Of a DNA stretch of 64,000 nucleotides, positions 1 through 12,522 are shown piece after piece. The stretch is from assembly GCA_014529385.2 (NCBI GenBank), contig CM043962.1, positions 51,913,905 through 51,977,904 of the forward strand. Direction: 5' to 3'. Source of the stretch: Adiantum capillus-veneris (taxonomy: Eukaryota; Streptophyta; Polypodiopsida; Polypodiales; Pteridaceae). Position 1 is the stretch's first letter; each line of letters starts with the position of its first letter. The position numbers and the translations under genes are program-made. The notes beneath the pieces are model-generated. The model saw only the letters and a list, made by a program, of their open reading frames with translations. It made no database searches and was not told the DNA's origin.

Positions 1-2
1 AC

Positions 3-2480
3 TTGGTGCACAGTGATTTGTGTGGTCCAATGCCACATAAAACTCTAGGGGGGGCGAACTACTTTCTCACATTCATAGATGATTCTACCAGAAAGGTGTG
101 GGTGTATCTCCTTAAGCGTAAGGAAGAAGCTTTTCTGACATTCCAAAAATTCCTCGCCATGGTTGAGAACCAATCAGGAACAAAGCTCAAAGCTTTTCGC
201 ACGGACAATGGTGGAGAATACGTCTCCACAGAGTTCAAGGATTTTTGCAATAGAAGAGGCATTCGGCGGCAGTTTACTGCTCCATAAACACCTGCACAAA
301 ATGGGATAGCTGAAATAATGAATCGTACGATTCAAGAGCGAGTTGTCTCTATGATGTCTATGGCGAAGCTTACTCCCGAATTTTGGGGGGAAGCTGTTCT
401 GACAGCAATGCACATCATCAACAGGTCACCTAGTTCTCCTTTGAATTTCAAAATTCCAGAGGAATTATGGACTGGCAAAAGGCCAAGCTATGAGCATTTA
501 CGTGTATTTGGATGTGAAGCATATGCACATGTGCCCAAAGAACTTCGTCGGAAGTTAGATCCCAGATCACACAAATGCATTTTTATTGGCTATGGTGCAA
601 ATGGAGAGATGGGCTATCGTCTTTGGCACCCAGAATCAAACTAAGTCATTCGTAGCTCACATGTGATTTTCAATGAATCAAAAATGCACAAGAAGCCCAT
701 CAAAGATGTTGAGTACAGACGTGTTCGTTTTGAGGATGTAGCCTCCGAACCAACTCAGTTCAGTAGTGTTGCACCTACTCCTCAAGTGCAAGATACTACT
801 ATTGCTCCGAAGAGAGCAGAGTCCAGTAGTCACGCACTAAGACGCTCTGAGAGAGTATCACGTGGGCCCAAGCGGTTTGAGCCGGGTATACACCACATTT
901 TGGTCACTGACAGTGGAGATCCCACCTGCTACAAAGAAGCTATACAAATGGAGGATAGCGTTAAGTGGGAGCAGGCTATGCAATCAGAATACAATTCGAT
1001 TGTCGCTAATGAGACATGGGATTTGGTTGAATTACCAAAAAAGCAAAAATTCTTTACCTTGCAAGTGGGTATACAAAAAGAAGTATACAACGGAAGATCC
1101 CGAGCCTAGATACAAGGCTCGTCTAGTTGCCAAGGTTTTCAAGCAGCAAAAAGGTGTGGATTTTGATGAGATTTTCTCTCCAGTAGTCAAGATGACTACA
1201 CTTCGTACCGTGCTTGTCTTGGTTGCTATCCACGACATGGAACTTGTCCAAATGGATGTGAACACAGCATTTCTTCACGGGGATCTAGATGAAGATGTCT
1301 ACATGAAACAACCAGAGGGATTCGTATGTGAAACCCAAAAACCAACGAGGTCAGAATTGGTTTGTAGACTTAAAAAGGCACTCTATGGCGTCAAGAAAGG
1401 TTCAAGGCAATGGTATCAAAAATTCGACAAATTCATGCAGTCTCAGGGTTACATTAGAAGTCAAGAGGATCACTGCTTATACACAAAAAGGTTGAACGAT
1501 GGTTCTTTAATCATCTTGATCTTGTATGTAGATGATATGCTTATCGCAGGCAAATCAATTGATGAAATCAATCAGTTGAAAAAGATGCTAAGCACTCAGT
1601 TTTCCATGAAGGATTTGGGAGATGCCAATCACTTTCTTGGTATGCACATCAAGAGAGACAGGCAACGTGGAATTCTTGAATTATCTCAAGAAAAGTACAT
1701 TCACAAAGTCTTGCAAAGTTTTAGTATGCAGGGGGGGAAGTCATTGAGTACCCCAATGCAAGCATACTCCAAACTTAGCAAGGAAGACTCTCCCAAGACA
1801 GGGCTGAGAAAGAGGAAATGGAGAAAGTACCATATTCTTCAGCAGTTGGCAGTTTGATGTACGCTATGGTAGCCACAAGGCCAGACATTGCACATGCAAT
1901 GGGAGTGGTTAGTAGGTACATGGCAAACCCTGGCAAGAAGCATTGGGAAGCAGTGAAGAAAATCCTCAGATATTTGAAAGGTACAGCTAGCAAGTGTTTA
2001 CGCTTCGGAAACAGTGATGCATCTATTGTAGGTTACACGGATGCGGATTATGCGGGTTGCGTAGATCGTAGAAGATCCACATCTAGCTATGTGTTCATGT
2101 TTGCTGGAGCAGCTATATCTTGGAGATCGTGTCTCCAAGATTGCACGTCTTCATCTACCACTGAGGCAGAATATGTTGCTGCGTCTGACGCCAGCAAGGA
2201 AGCCATATGGTTGGCTCGTCTAGTGGGAGATTTGGGCATTCACGAGGTTCCAGTACTACATTGTGATAGTCAGAGTGCCATTGCTTTGGCAAAGAATCCA
2301 GTGTTTCACTCAAAGTAGAAACACAAAGAGGTCAGATACCATGTCATACGAGATGCATTGGCTGGCAAGCGTATCGAGCTTGTCAAGGTTCACACTGATG
2401 ACAACCCCGCAGATGCTCTCACAAAGAGCCTAGCCTCGGAGCGATTTACACATTGTATAGAACTTATGGGTGTAGGATGA
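3..2480 (+). pseudogene. Element H pol region (integrase, RT, RNase H)
   Basis: Rough parts: integrase core about 1-620, linker about 660-950, reverse transcriptase about 960-1800, RNase H about 1950-2460. In the family this polyprotein copies the element RNA into DNA and inserts it in the nucleus. The similarity is to copia and not gypsy because integrase precedes reverse transcriptase. Treated as a fossil; it is not an intact reading frame. Confidence 0.9.
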
Positions 2481-2563
2481 AGCCTCGGCAATGCTTCATC
2501 AATTTTGTATAGACTAACTATACTAATGCCACTATTGGCCACCATGACCTTCAAGTGGGAGGT

Positions 2564-2771
2564 TGTTGGGGTGTAGGCCAGGTGGCCGTGGGAAACCACC
2601 CTTGTACACTTGCTTTCACCTAATCAATATAGGGAAGAAAAAGAGGAAGGGTTGACCTCTCTCTTTCTTCTCCACTAACCCAACACAGGCTGCCTGTGTA
2701 TCATCCCCTTCCCCATACTCTTCTTCCCCTCTCTTGCACACACTCCGTACACGCACTAGAGAAACACAACA
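2564..2771 (+). repeat. Element H 3' LTR with preceding polypurine tract
   Basis: The tract AAGTGGGAGG (2553-2562) is followed by TGTTGGGG, a typical LTR start, and the unit closes near 2771 with ...CAACA. A CT-rich stretch and TATA-like AT bases lie inside. The same tract-plus-start arrangement is found at elements A and C in this window. The right boundary rests on the TG...CA rule because no partner LTR is available. Confidence 0.75.
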
Positions 2772-3410
2772 CATAGGTGCAAGATGCATGGGAAGCCATG
2801 GAAGAGGCCCATGATTTTGAGCGACGCGAAAGGATGCCCGAGACCAGCATCCCCAGAGGCAAAAGTAGCAGCAACCGGAGCAAAGGGCAGGGGAGAAACC
2901 GGAGCCGAGAGCAAGGGACCATTGGCAGCAATCAGGGGAGAGGACAAGGGACCAGTGGCACAAATTGGTGGAGAGGACAGTAGCAGGGAAAGGGAGCAAT
3001 TTACTTGTATAAATCTTAACAGAAACAACACAATATGTAATGTTTTGAGACAATGAAAATGTACATATTTGAAACATTTTTTGACCGCCACAAAATGTCT
3101 CTGCATTAGTCATTTTTAAGAGTACATCATGGTTTGCATGGCATCAAAGCTCTTTGCGTGCACAAGGTATGTGACCTAGCTTTCAGTGGAAGTAATTAAG
3201 TGAAGTGTATTTGTGAGTGACTCCTTGCACAATGTTGTTTTCTCCTTACATCTTGGAATCTGAAAAGAAGAAAAAGTTAGATTTTGTCTTAATGTATTAA
3301 AGACGATCAAAATTTATCCATTTATTAGTAAGCACCTTTCTATTGTTGAGACTGAATGCATACAATTCCGACGAAAGTGGAAGTTCTTCACATGTAAGAT
3401 CTACCCTGAG
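2772..3410. other. Intergenic stretch next to element H
   Basis: No gene recognised. From about 2860 to 2985 there are imperfect purine-rich repeats around GGGGAGAGGACAAGGGACC. The rest is AT-rich unique-looking sequence. The open frames across the purine repeats look like composition effects. Confidence 0.5.
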
Positions 3411-4589
3411 CTATGCAAGAGTTGTGCTTGACATTGTCTCCATCACAGTAAGTAGGTTGTCTCGAAAGTAGAGCTCCATTGATAAAGGTTTGTTCTCGAG
3501 GCTATATTTTGTATCTTGGTCGAGTGGAATAAGCTGCCCACTAAGAAGATGATATCTAATATAGTAAAACGACACTAAGAAATTTTGAGAGCTTATAATG
3601 AACTTGCAAATTATGGACTTCTTTTGCAAAATACAGATTTTGCTTTGTGATTGTTTCCTATCCCAATTATCATTTAAAAAGTCCAAACAGCTCTCAGACT
3701 TGCAAATGAACATAGTTGAGGTAGTTTTTATTTGCTCATCAAAAAAAAATTCTACAAACACTTCAAGAGGCATAAATAGTGTGAGCCGAACTATTTTTGT
3801 GGTAATTGAATACTTGAGGGACTTTTGTATATCCTGAAACAACTTATTCCTAAAGCTTCCACTAGTTTACAAAGCTAGCAAGGACCAATCCTTGCTGTCA
3901 AAGGATGGAAGTGACACAGGAGCTACACGACCCCAACCAATGGAAGTTCTCGATTCCACATATGACATATCATAAAAGAATATTCCATTATTAGCAAGTT
4001 CCTTGTGTTGTCTTCCTCAGTACATTTTCTCACCAATAAATGCATGGAAAGCATCAAAAATCCCAACTATGCTCTCAACTGGTTGCCAATCTGTCCTATT
4101 CGATGGATAAATATCTGAAACATACCAAAGGTGATATCCACCACTTAACCTTCAAATATAATCATACACTAAGCGAGATGCTCAAAATAACTTACAGTTG
4201 GGTCGATGCCTTGGAAAACTTGGAGGAGATGTTTGCAACCTTAAGTCTGCATGCTGGAAAGCATGTCGTATGAGGACCTCTTTCACCCGCTTGCTTTGTG
4301 CACACACTTTAAACTCTTTAACTTGTCCCTTGAAAGTCTCCACAAAATCATTGCATTGCCTTCTCTTCCTCCTCCTAGTTTGCAGTAGAACCCAACTTCC
4401 GATAGTTATTCGAGATGGTATCCATGCTTGATCATCTGTAGTATAACTGTTAAAAATGCTAACAGAGTCAATGGTAGTGCTAGTCCTTCGAGAAGTAGTC
4501 GTGGTGTGCACTAGAATACAAAGAAAGGTTAGCACAAATATGAAAAAGGGAAGAAGTTTTGAGAGGGAAGTAGAGCTACTCAAAGTCAT
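3411..4589 (-). pseudogene. Decayed two-exon gene, unknown function, N-terminal membrane anchor
   Basis: Exon 1 (4589-4196) opens with ATG and has a hydrophobic stretch at about residues 11-27 behind a short Ser-rich start, as in a signal anchor. An 81-base intron (4195-4115) has GTAAGT at its donor and a TTTCAG acceptor, and the reading phase continues exactly across it. Exon 2 then stays in a single frame to about 3411, apart from a TGA near 4010 and a TAA near 3890. The middle encodes protein-like sequence such as SIGWGRVAPVSLPSFD. I do not recognise the family. A short N-terminus plus an anchor would fit a type II endomembrane protein, but that is inference. The intron and conserved phase argue that it was once a real gene, either host or captured. 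The in-frame stops argue that it is now dead, unless exon boundaries have been missed. Confidence 0.5.
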
Positions 4590-7459
4590 ATTTGGGCAGG
4601 AACAAAGATACTAGATAGAGTCTTCAATGAAAGTTTTGAAATTCCTCAGTACAGAGATAGTACGACTTACGGCATTTATGCCTTGAAAGCGTGAAATTGT
4701 ACAATTTGATGAACAAAAATAATATTTCCTCCCTTTTTTTTAAAAGAGCTTGACTCCAAAATGTTGATTTTCAACTTAACGTTAGCCTCTTCCTCGTTGG
4801 TCGAGCGCCACTCTCTCTCTAGAACTGAAAGGCCCAAAAGTGAGTCCAACTTTCTCCTAATGAGTGATGATACACTAATGTTTTCCACAGTGGTATCCCT
4901 CATGGATCCAGTTGTTTGTTTGACTGAAACATGGTGCAATAGGAGGTCCAATGAATTCAAGAATAACATCTTGATTTTTCACATTCTTGTCCATTTGCAA
5001 CCATCTTGTGTTACCGGTTCCAATCCAATCATAGTGTGTAGACTCCATTTAGAATGCACATGAGCATGCTAAACGAGTTATCACAACAAAGATGTACCTA
5101 AAAGAGTACCGCTTTTCACTTTCCATAAAGGTAACTTGCTGACATAACTCATCAACCTAGTGTAAGTCCTTGACTTGCTCTCAAATTTCATAAGTAAACA
5201 ACCCCAACATAACTAGTGTTCAAGGTTGAGAACCTGACTTATACATGAAGAGACTAAACCTAGTCGCAAACATGCTTTATCTTATGTTAAGCAAACTCCT
5301 AAGTAGAGTAGTAAATGCTTATTAATTGGATTGCTTGGTGATAATGTATTCACTTTGCATATCCTTTAGTACAAGATTACACTTTGTAATTTTCCTATCC
5401 CCTTGGATAACTGACAGTACTGAGATGTGTTTCCCTCACAGTTTACAAACAATCTTCCCAGATGACTGGTAAACGGGGATCACAATATCGTACAACATTG
5501 TTGAAGAATCAACAATGTCCTGAATAACCATCGTGGTTAACTTGAAAGATCCACAAGCACCCAAACCGAGCCATGACCTCTATTGGTGATTGGTAGACCC
5601 AAAATTAATCGCATAGAGATACTGCACATAGAATGCAAAATGCCTCATAAGCAACAACTTGATGAATATGCATGCCGTTCCAAATTAGTCTTTGCTAAGC
5701 TCTATGGCCCATAACACCTAGTGTGCATGCATTTAGCAAAAACCAGATCTGAACCTGTATATCCATAATCGTCCTTGCCAATACTTATGGCGAATGTGAT
5801 GCTCCTAGCACACATTGAAGAGGAGTGTAAATAGGTAAAAAAGAAACTAAATACTTTCTATTGCAATCATTTGCAAGCCGTGCTGAAACATTTGAACCAT
5901 AATAGAAGGCGAAATAGAAGTCACTTCTAGGTACAAACGAGGAAACTTTTTCATTAATAACTCATAGCCTTGCTATATGTATAAACAACCATCTGTAATG
6001 TTGTTTAACAACACTTGTACCGCAACAAGTCATTAAGTATCCGACAATTTTTTTGCCACTGAAATTGCTCTTGATATGTTGTGCTGAAAATGGTCTAGAA
6101 AATAGATTTAACCAGAACCAAGGGACATTGTCGCGACACATAATTAAAATTGCGACGCCAGTGTTTGTCCCAGAGACTCATATTCTCCACATGGGGAATA
6201 TATCTCAGGTAAGGATGTCTTAAAAAAAGTTCTTCAAGTACGAGATGTACTTGGGTGTGGACGTAACTATAAACATGCATGTGACGTGTGTGAGAGAGAC
6301 CCTCATTATCCATGCTCCACACTGGCTAAACCGAACTCCTTGAGTTCCTAGACCATGTTGCATCCCATGTGACAACATGTGCCAAACAAATCCTACAAGT
6401 GGGTCTATAACTGCATAATGCAAAAACTTATATTGGACACGACAACCCAAATTTCTTGGCTCTTACATGACCTTGGCATTTCTCGTAAGAGCAAAAATGG
6501 AGGATAATAGAGTTTGTGCAAAAAAGCAAAAAGAAACAAAACCAAACCAGATGCATACCTGTAGATTAGACATAGTGTTCACTTATCCAAAGTAAAAATC
6601 ATCTGCCCAAATTTCTCGCCTGTAAAGGCCTAGGAACACTAATTGAAAATTAGTGAAATGCACGTAGTATTGAACCTGTAACCTTGGGTGTTGCCGTTGC
6701 AATCCCGACCCCATGGTTAAAATGAACATTGTCAAACCCTTTGGTTAAACTGTGCAAAAAAAACTGCTCAACTAGCAGCCGGCCCTTGGCCAATGTCCGT
6801 GACCCCCCCAAGGTTGCCTGTGGCAGTACTTTCCTTTGGAAGTGAAATTTGTCCACTACCCCTTGGCAGTCTGTGGACTTTGTTCCTTGAAAATGCATGT
6901 GTGAAGGTTCCAAGTATTTATCATCAACCCTTACTAAGTAATTTAGTAATCACGAGCCGGGTCTTACCCCAAAACTGTACTCATATATGCACTCTTAGTG
7001 CAAATAAGAGCTCCACTAAATTTGGAGTCGTATGCACAACTAGAGCTGTTTTACACCCAAAAATCCATAAGAGTGGGTTTTTGTGAACAGTCACGTTGTC
7101 TGAAATGCAGGTGTCATACATCATGGTAGAGATAAGCCCTTATGAGTTTAAGACCTTCAAAAAATCAACTTGACTTGCACACTTAAAGTGTGGAGTGCTA
7201 AAATAATGCCCCAAAAAACACTAATGGCAAGACGCTTGCTTGTCCATTATAATCGATGGGTACTCAACTGTAGAGAAGTGTTTGATCATAGAATTAATCA
7301 GTGATGGACTACAAACATATGGCTCTTAGCCATGCCAAATAGGTGGTAATAGATGGCTCGTACCCCTTCATGTGGGCTCATAGCCCGTTCTGTTATCATT
7401 TTGACATAGAAAGATGTCAATAAAAGCATGCCTAGTTTCACCTTTCTCGCAAAGAGTAG

Positions 7460-7507
<48 letters not shown>
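7460..7507. repeat. (GA)n microsatellite
   Basis: About 24 uninterrupted GA units seen directly. Such purine runs are common in plant intergenic DNA and are hypervariable in length. Confidence 0.95.
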
Positions 7508-7511
<4 letters not shown>

Positions 7512-7618
7512 TGGGCTCAAGAAAATCCCATATTCAAATTTGTTTTATGCCCCTTGCACATAATGCAGTGCAGACCATGTCTGTGTCTTAGCTTATCATA
7601 TAAGCGTACAGCAGTGTA

Positions 7619-7651
7619 TTGGTACCACGCTCTCGGAGAGAGAGGTACCAA
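7619..7651. repeat. Short inverted repeat (hairpin)
   Basis: Perfect 8-base arms TTGGTACC and GGTACCAA, with inner TCTC/GAGA pairing. No gene is adjacent. Function unknown and possibly chance. Confidence 0.6.
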
Positions 7652-8829
7652 GAATAACATCTTGACTCACTTGTCGTGTATGTTATTGTGATTGTAACAA
7701 GGTGCATATGGACGGCACTTTGTCTATGAATACACATAAACACAAACTGTTTGAAAACATTAATAACTGAGCTCCTCCTTGATAGAGTAGCTAGTGCTAT
7801 AGCAGAAGCGTATGCAATGATGGGTGTTGTAAGGCCAACGTACTAGTACGCCATGCATACATATCAAAAAATGGAATGATAAGCCCTTGGCTTCAATAAT
7901 AGTCTCAACCATGTGAGTCGCTGGTATACATGTCTTGCACGATTATACTGTCATGGATACATCACAGTGCATCGTGGCAAAAACTGTGAGCTTATATCCA
8001 TATAGTGCCAAAGATGTGTGCCATTATCACAATGATCAAAAGTCCATCAATAATACCTAAGCACATAAGAGAAGTCATGCTTCACGTGAAGACAGGCAAA
8101 GCACTTTGCTTTATACAGTGGCTTTGTATGGAGTCTGCCTAAGCACTTTGCTTTGCACAGCAGAGAGATCTTGTCCAAAATAAAAATTCAAACATAGACA
8201 AAAAAACAAACATAACTTGAAATGGACTAACCTTGTCGCCCACTAGAGGGCAAGTTTCTGGTAGTGCCATATATGCTAAGGACTTGAGAGTTGTCGGATG
8301 TCCTGCACATGCTTGCTTGGCTTGGTTTAATCCAATCTCTAATGAGAAAACATGCAGACTTCCAAGTTTGTATGCTGATAGCATATTTCGAACGTCAAAA
8401 GCTGTTATGCAGTATGTCTTAAGAGTGAAGCCTTGCTTCCTAAAAGTAGATCAATAAGATGAGACAGAACTGACACGGAAAGCTATCTCCTTGAGATACT
8501 AAAGCCTTGCTAGTTGAACTGGCTTTTGCAGCAAAAGTTAACCTCTTGGAAAACTTTGATAATATTAGATCATACAAAAAGCTAAAAAACTCATGAAAAC
8601 ATCTAATAATAGTACTTAGGCGAGGGGTTTTGTCCGATGCCATGCATGGGGAGAAGCCATGCTTCTTATCAAAACCATTTCTTATTCAAGCCTTGCATGA
8701 ATGTGGTTGTCAAACCAATTCGTGGTCTTTTCTAACCATATACTTGAGTTCTTATATTGCACAATGATGGAAACACTTCCATGGCAGCATACATGTCGTG
8801 TGCATGCCCTATCTATTGAGTACATTGGC

Positions 8830-8845
8830 AAAAAAAAAAAAAAAA
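8830..8845 (+). repeat. Poly(A) run
   Basis: Sixteen A in a row. It could be the tail of an old retroposed sequence, but no recognisable LINE or SINE body was found immediately upstream. Confidence 0.6.
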
Positions 8846-9621
8846 CAATTGCGTACCTGATAAGAGAGTCGTACCCACTGGCCTTATTGTCGTAAAACTC
8901 AAAGGAGTTGCAATCAAGACGAGAACCTTAAGAAGTGTGTACTTCAACTTGCCTTACCAGCCACTTGGCCTATGCGACGAGCTTACTTGAATCTCGAACT
9001 CCGTTTACCAATCCTTTGTCGAATTGACAAAATAACCTGCTCAAATTTTATTACCGAAAGAGAGCGTCTCCCATCGAATTTCTTTGAAGAAACAATTTCT
9101 ATACGTTTTTTATTGCATGACTTGCATGTTGCTGCATGTGAGCTTGCTTGCTCCATTTCTAAAATTTGCTCCTCGTGTGATTTGCATGCTTCTCATCATG
9201 CTTCTCATCGGCCCTACCAGAAGTTCCACTATGGGAACAAACCCTTCAAGGGTAAAACATTGGACGTCAATGGGTAGCCCAAACTTGGAGATGGCGGGCA
9301 CATTGCGTAGGGAAACAGCAAAAGAAAACTCCTGCTAACGGTCCGAATTCAAGAAGAAAGGTTTGTCGAGAAATGCCTCTTGGGCCATGGCAAAACCAGG
9401 GGGAGAGAGAGCTTCCGCTTTCATGCAGGTCAACTTTGACCGCTTCCTGAGAGAGTGCATGCCCGTGTTGCTTCTCCTGTCAAGGCTCCCACTCCTTGCA
9501 AGCAGCTACTCCCACGGATCTTCTTCTTGCCGGCCTGGACTTCGTCCCCTTTGTTGTTGTGTCTTCATTGGGCCATGCCCACATCCTTCTCCATCCTAGC
9601 CTCCACGAGCTCCAAGCCCGC

Positions 9622-9623
<2 letters not shown>

Positions 9624-9712
<89 letters not shown>
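9624..9712. repeat. (AG)n microsatellite, about 44 units
   Basis: An uninterrupted AG run of about 89 bases. It produces spurious Arg-Glu or Ser-Leu open frames on the two strands, which are not genes. Confidence 0.97.
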
Positions 9713-9713
<1 letters not shown>

Positions 9714-9783
9714 CATGTAATAACCCATGCAAAAATCAAGCCGACCCTTCTCCTTCCCTCCTCCATGGCCTTCCTCTTCCCTA

Positions 9784-10137
9784 GCTTTGATACCAATATA
9801 AGACGGCAGGGGACTAGATCGTGCAATTCACCTCCCAACCGTGTCCTATATAGGCCCTTCGCCTGGCTAAATATAGGAACCCCCTTAATCCACGTCTGTC
9901 TTGGCCCTTGGCCTGACAGCTAGTCAAGTCAAGAGTTTCTAGCACTTCAAAGGAACCACAACCAATTACACAAGAGGATATCTAGGGCGTTTTAAATGCA
10001 AAGATACTAGAATGGAATGAGATATTTGCTAAAGAAAAATCTTTCCAAAGAATAATAACCAAAGAGATTTAAATAATAGGAGTTAATGGATTTGAGTCTC
10101 ACTCAAATATGAAGAGTTTGAAGCCTTCATTTTCCCA
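9784..10137 (-). mobile_element. Element J: possible end of a minus-strand LTR element
   Basis: Bases 9784-9795 read, on the minus strand, TGGTATCAAAGC, one mismatch from the usual primer-binding site for initiator Met tRNA. Sequence to the right would then be its 5' LTR, running up to element F. No partner LTR and no coding part were recognised, so this rests on the tRNA-complement motif alone. It would be an old remnant. Confidence 0.3.
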
Positions 10138-10442
10138 TGACAAGATTAAATCAACATATTCTTTTCAATAAGGTAGAAACAAGGGGGAAATAATGCTAAC
10201 ATAGTAGGATATGTCATGGTACCTTAGCATGGTTTGTTGACATCATTTTGGCTGGTCATGAGCCTCTACATCATCAGTTATACACGTTGGAGGACTCTAC
10301 AACAACCACCTAGAAGACAACTAAAAAGTACCTAAAAGGTAAGAGTAATGCCAAGAGGTCTGCAGGCAGATCTGTAGGGGTGACAGCAACCACCTATAGC
10401 AGTGATCTTGTGGAGCAATAAAAAGAGAAATTTTTATACTCA
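10138..10442 (+). repeat. Element F 5' LTR (approximate)
   Basis: Matches 25953-26209 through shared stretches such as GAGCCTCTACAT and CAACAACCACCTAGAAGACA. Boundaries follow TG...CA and are uncertain by several bases. Confidence 0.55.
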
Positions 10443-10639
10443 AGAGATGGATATGAGGGCCTAGTTGAAGGGCTTGTTATCTTGATGGAGAATCCATCAC
10501 TTGATGAGGTGGAACAAATTCTTAGAGATAAAGACCAAAGGCAAGGATCCGTGAGGACATTCCATGATGGAGGAATATCAACAACTCCAAGCACCAATGA
10601 TAGGGCTCTCTTTACAACAATAGAAAGATGAAGACATCA

Positions 10640-11430
10640 GCACAACATCAATAAAAATTACAACCAAGATCAACCACCTTATGGAGGTAACCCATTTGCA
10701 TATGGTAGAGGAAGACATTCATTTAGAGGTAGAGCAAGAGGAAGAGGTAGAGGTAACCACCATTCCATGCAATGCTTCAAATGCTCAAGGTATGGGCATC
10801 TTGCTAAGGATTATAGAACCAACCAAGCTAATTAAAAGGAAAAATCAGCCAACTACATGGATGGAGAAGGAAGCTCACATTGCTTCCATGAGGATACATC
10901 ATTGTTATCTTTGGAAGAGTTGACAGCTCATAGTGAAGAATAATTATGGTGGATTGATAGTGGGGCAAGCTTCCACATGACCTCACATGCTGAGTATTTT
11001 TATAACTTAGATGCTACTCATAATGTAACAATATACATAGCATATAGTACTCCTAATACTGTTTTAGGGAAAGGAGACATACCATTCAATTGGGCACAGG
11101 AATGAAGAATACCCTTGGAAATGTTCTCTTGGTACCACCATCCCTTACCAAGAACCTACTTTTAGCTAGAGTTATGATAGAGAAAGGTCTCAAAGTGGAG
11201 TTTGAAGGCCAACGATGCCTTATCAAAGACCCAAGGAATCACTACAAGGCGAGAGCTAAAGGGAAGAAGCATGGAAAACTCTTCAAGCTAGATGAATTTA
11301 TTTCAGCACTTTCAGCCAGAGATGAGGGAAGATCGGCCCCTCTTTCAACTCATAAAGTGTGGACAAAGGAGGTCCACTATGCCTTCCTCAATGGGTAGCT
11401 TGAAGAAGAAATAAAGCAACCACAAAGGAG
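10640..11430 (+). pseudogene. Element F gag-protease remnant
   Basis: Rough parts: Gly/Arg-rich segment and zinc knuckle about 10680-10810, protease-like segment about 10950-11010, pre-integrase segment about 11090-11310, and a scrap resembling the copia RT AFLNG box near 11390. Copia assignment rests on these motifs. Badly decayed. Confidence 0.55.
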
Positions 11431-12104
11431 TGTTGTGCAGCTACAAGGCACTTGAAAAGAAAGATGAAGGAAGAAAAGCAACCAGAAGAATGCATGGTTG
11501 CAAGTTCAAAGCATTTCATATGCAAGCAAGGAAAGAACCTACATGGAGTCAAGCAAGCTTCAAAATCTTGGCATGGAAAAAGGAAGAAATATTTCAAGTC
11601 CAAAGGAAGCAAGGATGTTATGGTGACAGATGCACACCATCAAGCAAGGATATCTACAAAAAGGGAGTCTATTCCCAAATGAATTTTTGAGCAATATAAT
11701 TGTTCTCGTGTTAGCTCTACTATGGAGCTTTTTGAGACTACTACATACAAGGATAATTGTGGTAGAAGGCAATGGCAAAAAGAAATTTTGTATGCAAGTG
11801 ATCATCTAAATGTACAAGGATGCAGTGCATTGTCTTATGGAGAAGCCAAGGTTGTAGCAAGGATGAGCTCTAAGCAAAGAGCTCTCTAATTTCAAGCATA
11901 GATCGGAACTTGGCATGATGGAGCTTCCCTTAAGGGAAGGAGTTGAATAGTAAGGGAAGGCTCATCATGCAAGGTTCATGAATAAGGGAAGGCTTGTTTA
12001 AAAAGTCTTCAATTTCAACATTAGAGATTTGATTTTTTCAACTCATGTTTGGTTTCAGGTTTTTAAGCTTTCGCCTTAGAGATGCTTATGGACCTAAGAG
12101 AAGG
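11431..12104. other. Non-coding remainder of element F interior
   Basis: No copia domain recognised. There is a short AAGGGAAGG repeat around 11930-11995. A purine tract immediately precedes the inferred 3' LTR. Confidence 0.4.
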
Positions 12105-12156
12105 TGTTAAAGTTTCAAGTCCAACACGTCTTTTTCAATAAGGTAGAAACAAGGGG
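12105..12156 (+). repeat. Element F 3' LTR, left part (before insertion of D)
   Basis: Starts TGTTAAAG after AAGAGAAGG and shares TTTTCAATAAGGTAGAAAC with the 5' LTR. It ends in the AGGGG target site where D entered. Confidence 0.5.
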
Positions 12157-12489
12157 TGTCATAATAACTAATATCTAATTCTTCTAAATGATTTTCTCAT
12201 GTTAAACTAATCATTTAATATGGGGAAGTGCCAAGGGAGAAAAAGCTACAATATTGGTTAAGCTAGTAGACCGGCCAAAATAGGGATCCAAAGGGGGGGC
12301 CATCTGCAAAAGTGCAATGTGCAACAATGGGCTTTAAAAACCCTAAGTTTCAACTCATTAAGACTTCCAAAATGCTAAGGTTCCAAAGGTCAAACACTAG
12401 GGAAATTGGATGCTTTGTGTGTGTACCAAAAGTTATCAAAATTCCTACAAAGGAGGGGGCGAACCTTGCAAGTAGGGAATGAGAAAGAA

Positions 12490-12490
12490 A

Positions 12491-12517
<27 letters not shown>
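12490..12517. repeat. (CA)n microsatellite
   Basis: About 14 CA units inside the D 5' LTR. The corresponding place in the 3' LTR has only about five, so the tract has changed length since insertion. Confidence 0.9.

Positions 12518-12522
<5 letters not shown>

Larger units (their letters stand above)
1..2771 (+). mobile_element. Element H: 3' part of a Ty1/copia LTR retrotransposon
   Basis: The window opens inside the integrase region of a copia-type pol. Integrase, reverse transcriptase and RNase H follow in the copia order, then a purine-rich tract and a 3' LTR. Seen directly: integrase residues such as RTDNGGEY, the YVDDM reverse transcriptase box and the TEAEYVA/DSQSA RNase H signatures. 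The 5' half and 5' LTR lie outside the window, so target duplication and LTR divergence cannot be read. The copy looks broken, with a handful of interruptions, so it is probably of moderate age. Confidence 0.93.
4590..9783. other. AT-rich intergenic region, no gene recognised
   Basis: About 5.2 kb without a convincing coding region on either strand. Short open frames are scattered and overlapping and show no motif I recognise. It holds the microsatellites and hairpin listed separately. Some of it is probably very old transposon debris, but I could not assign any to a family. Confidence 0.5.

Noticed and set aside
9455-9838. Open frames with Arg-Glu or Ser-Leu runs
   Set aside because: They are translations of the (AG)n microsatellite.
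12490-12517. Short repeated arrays examined as possible CRISPR
   Set aside because: All are microsatellites or LTR duplications with no repeat-spacer pattern, in a plant nuclear context.
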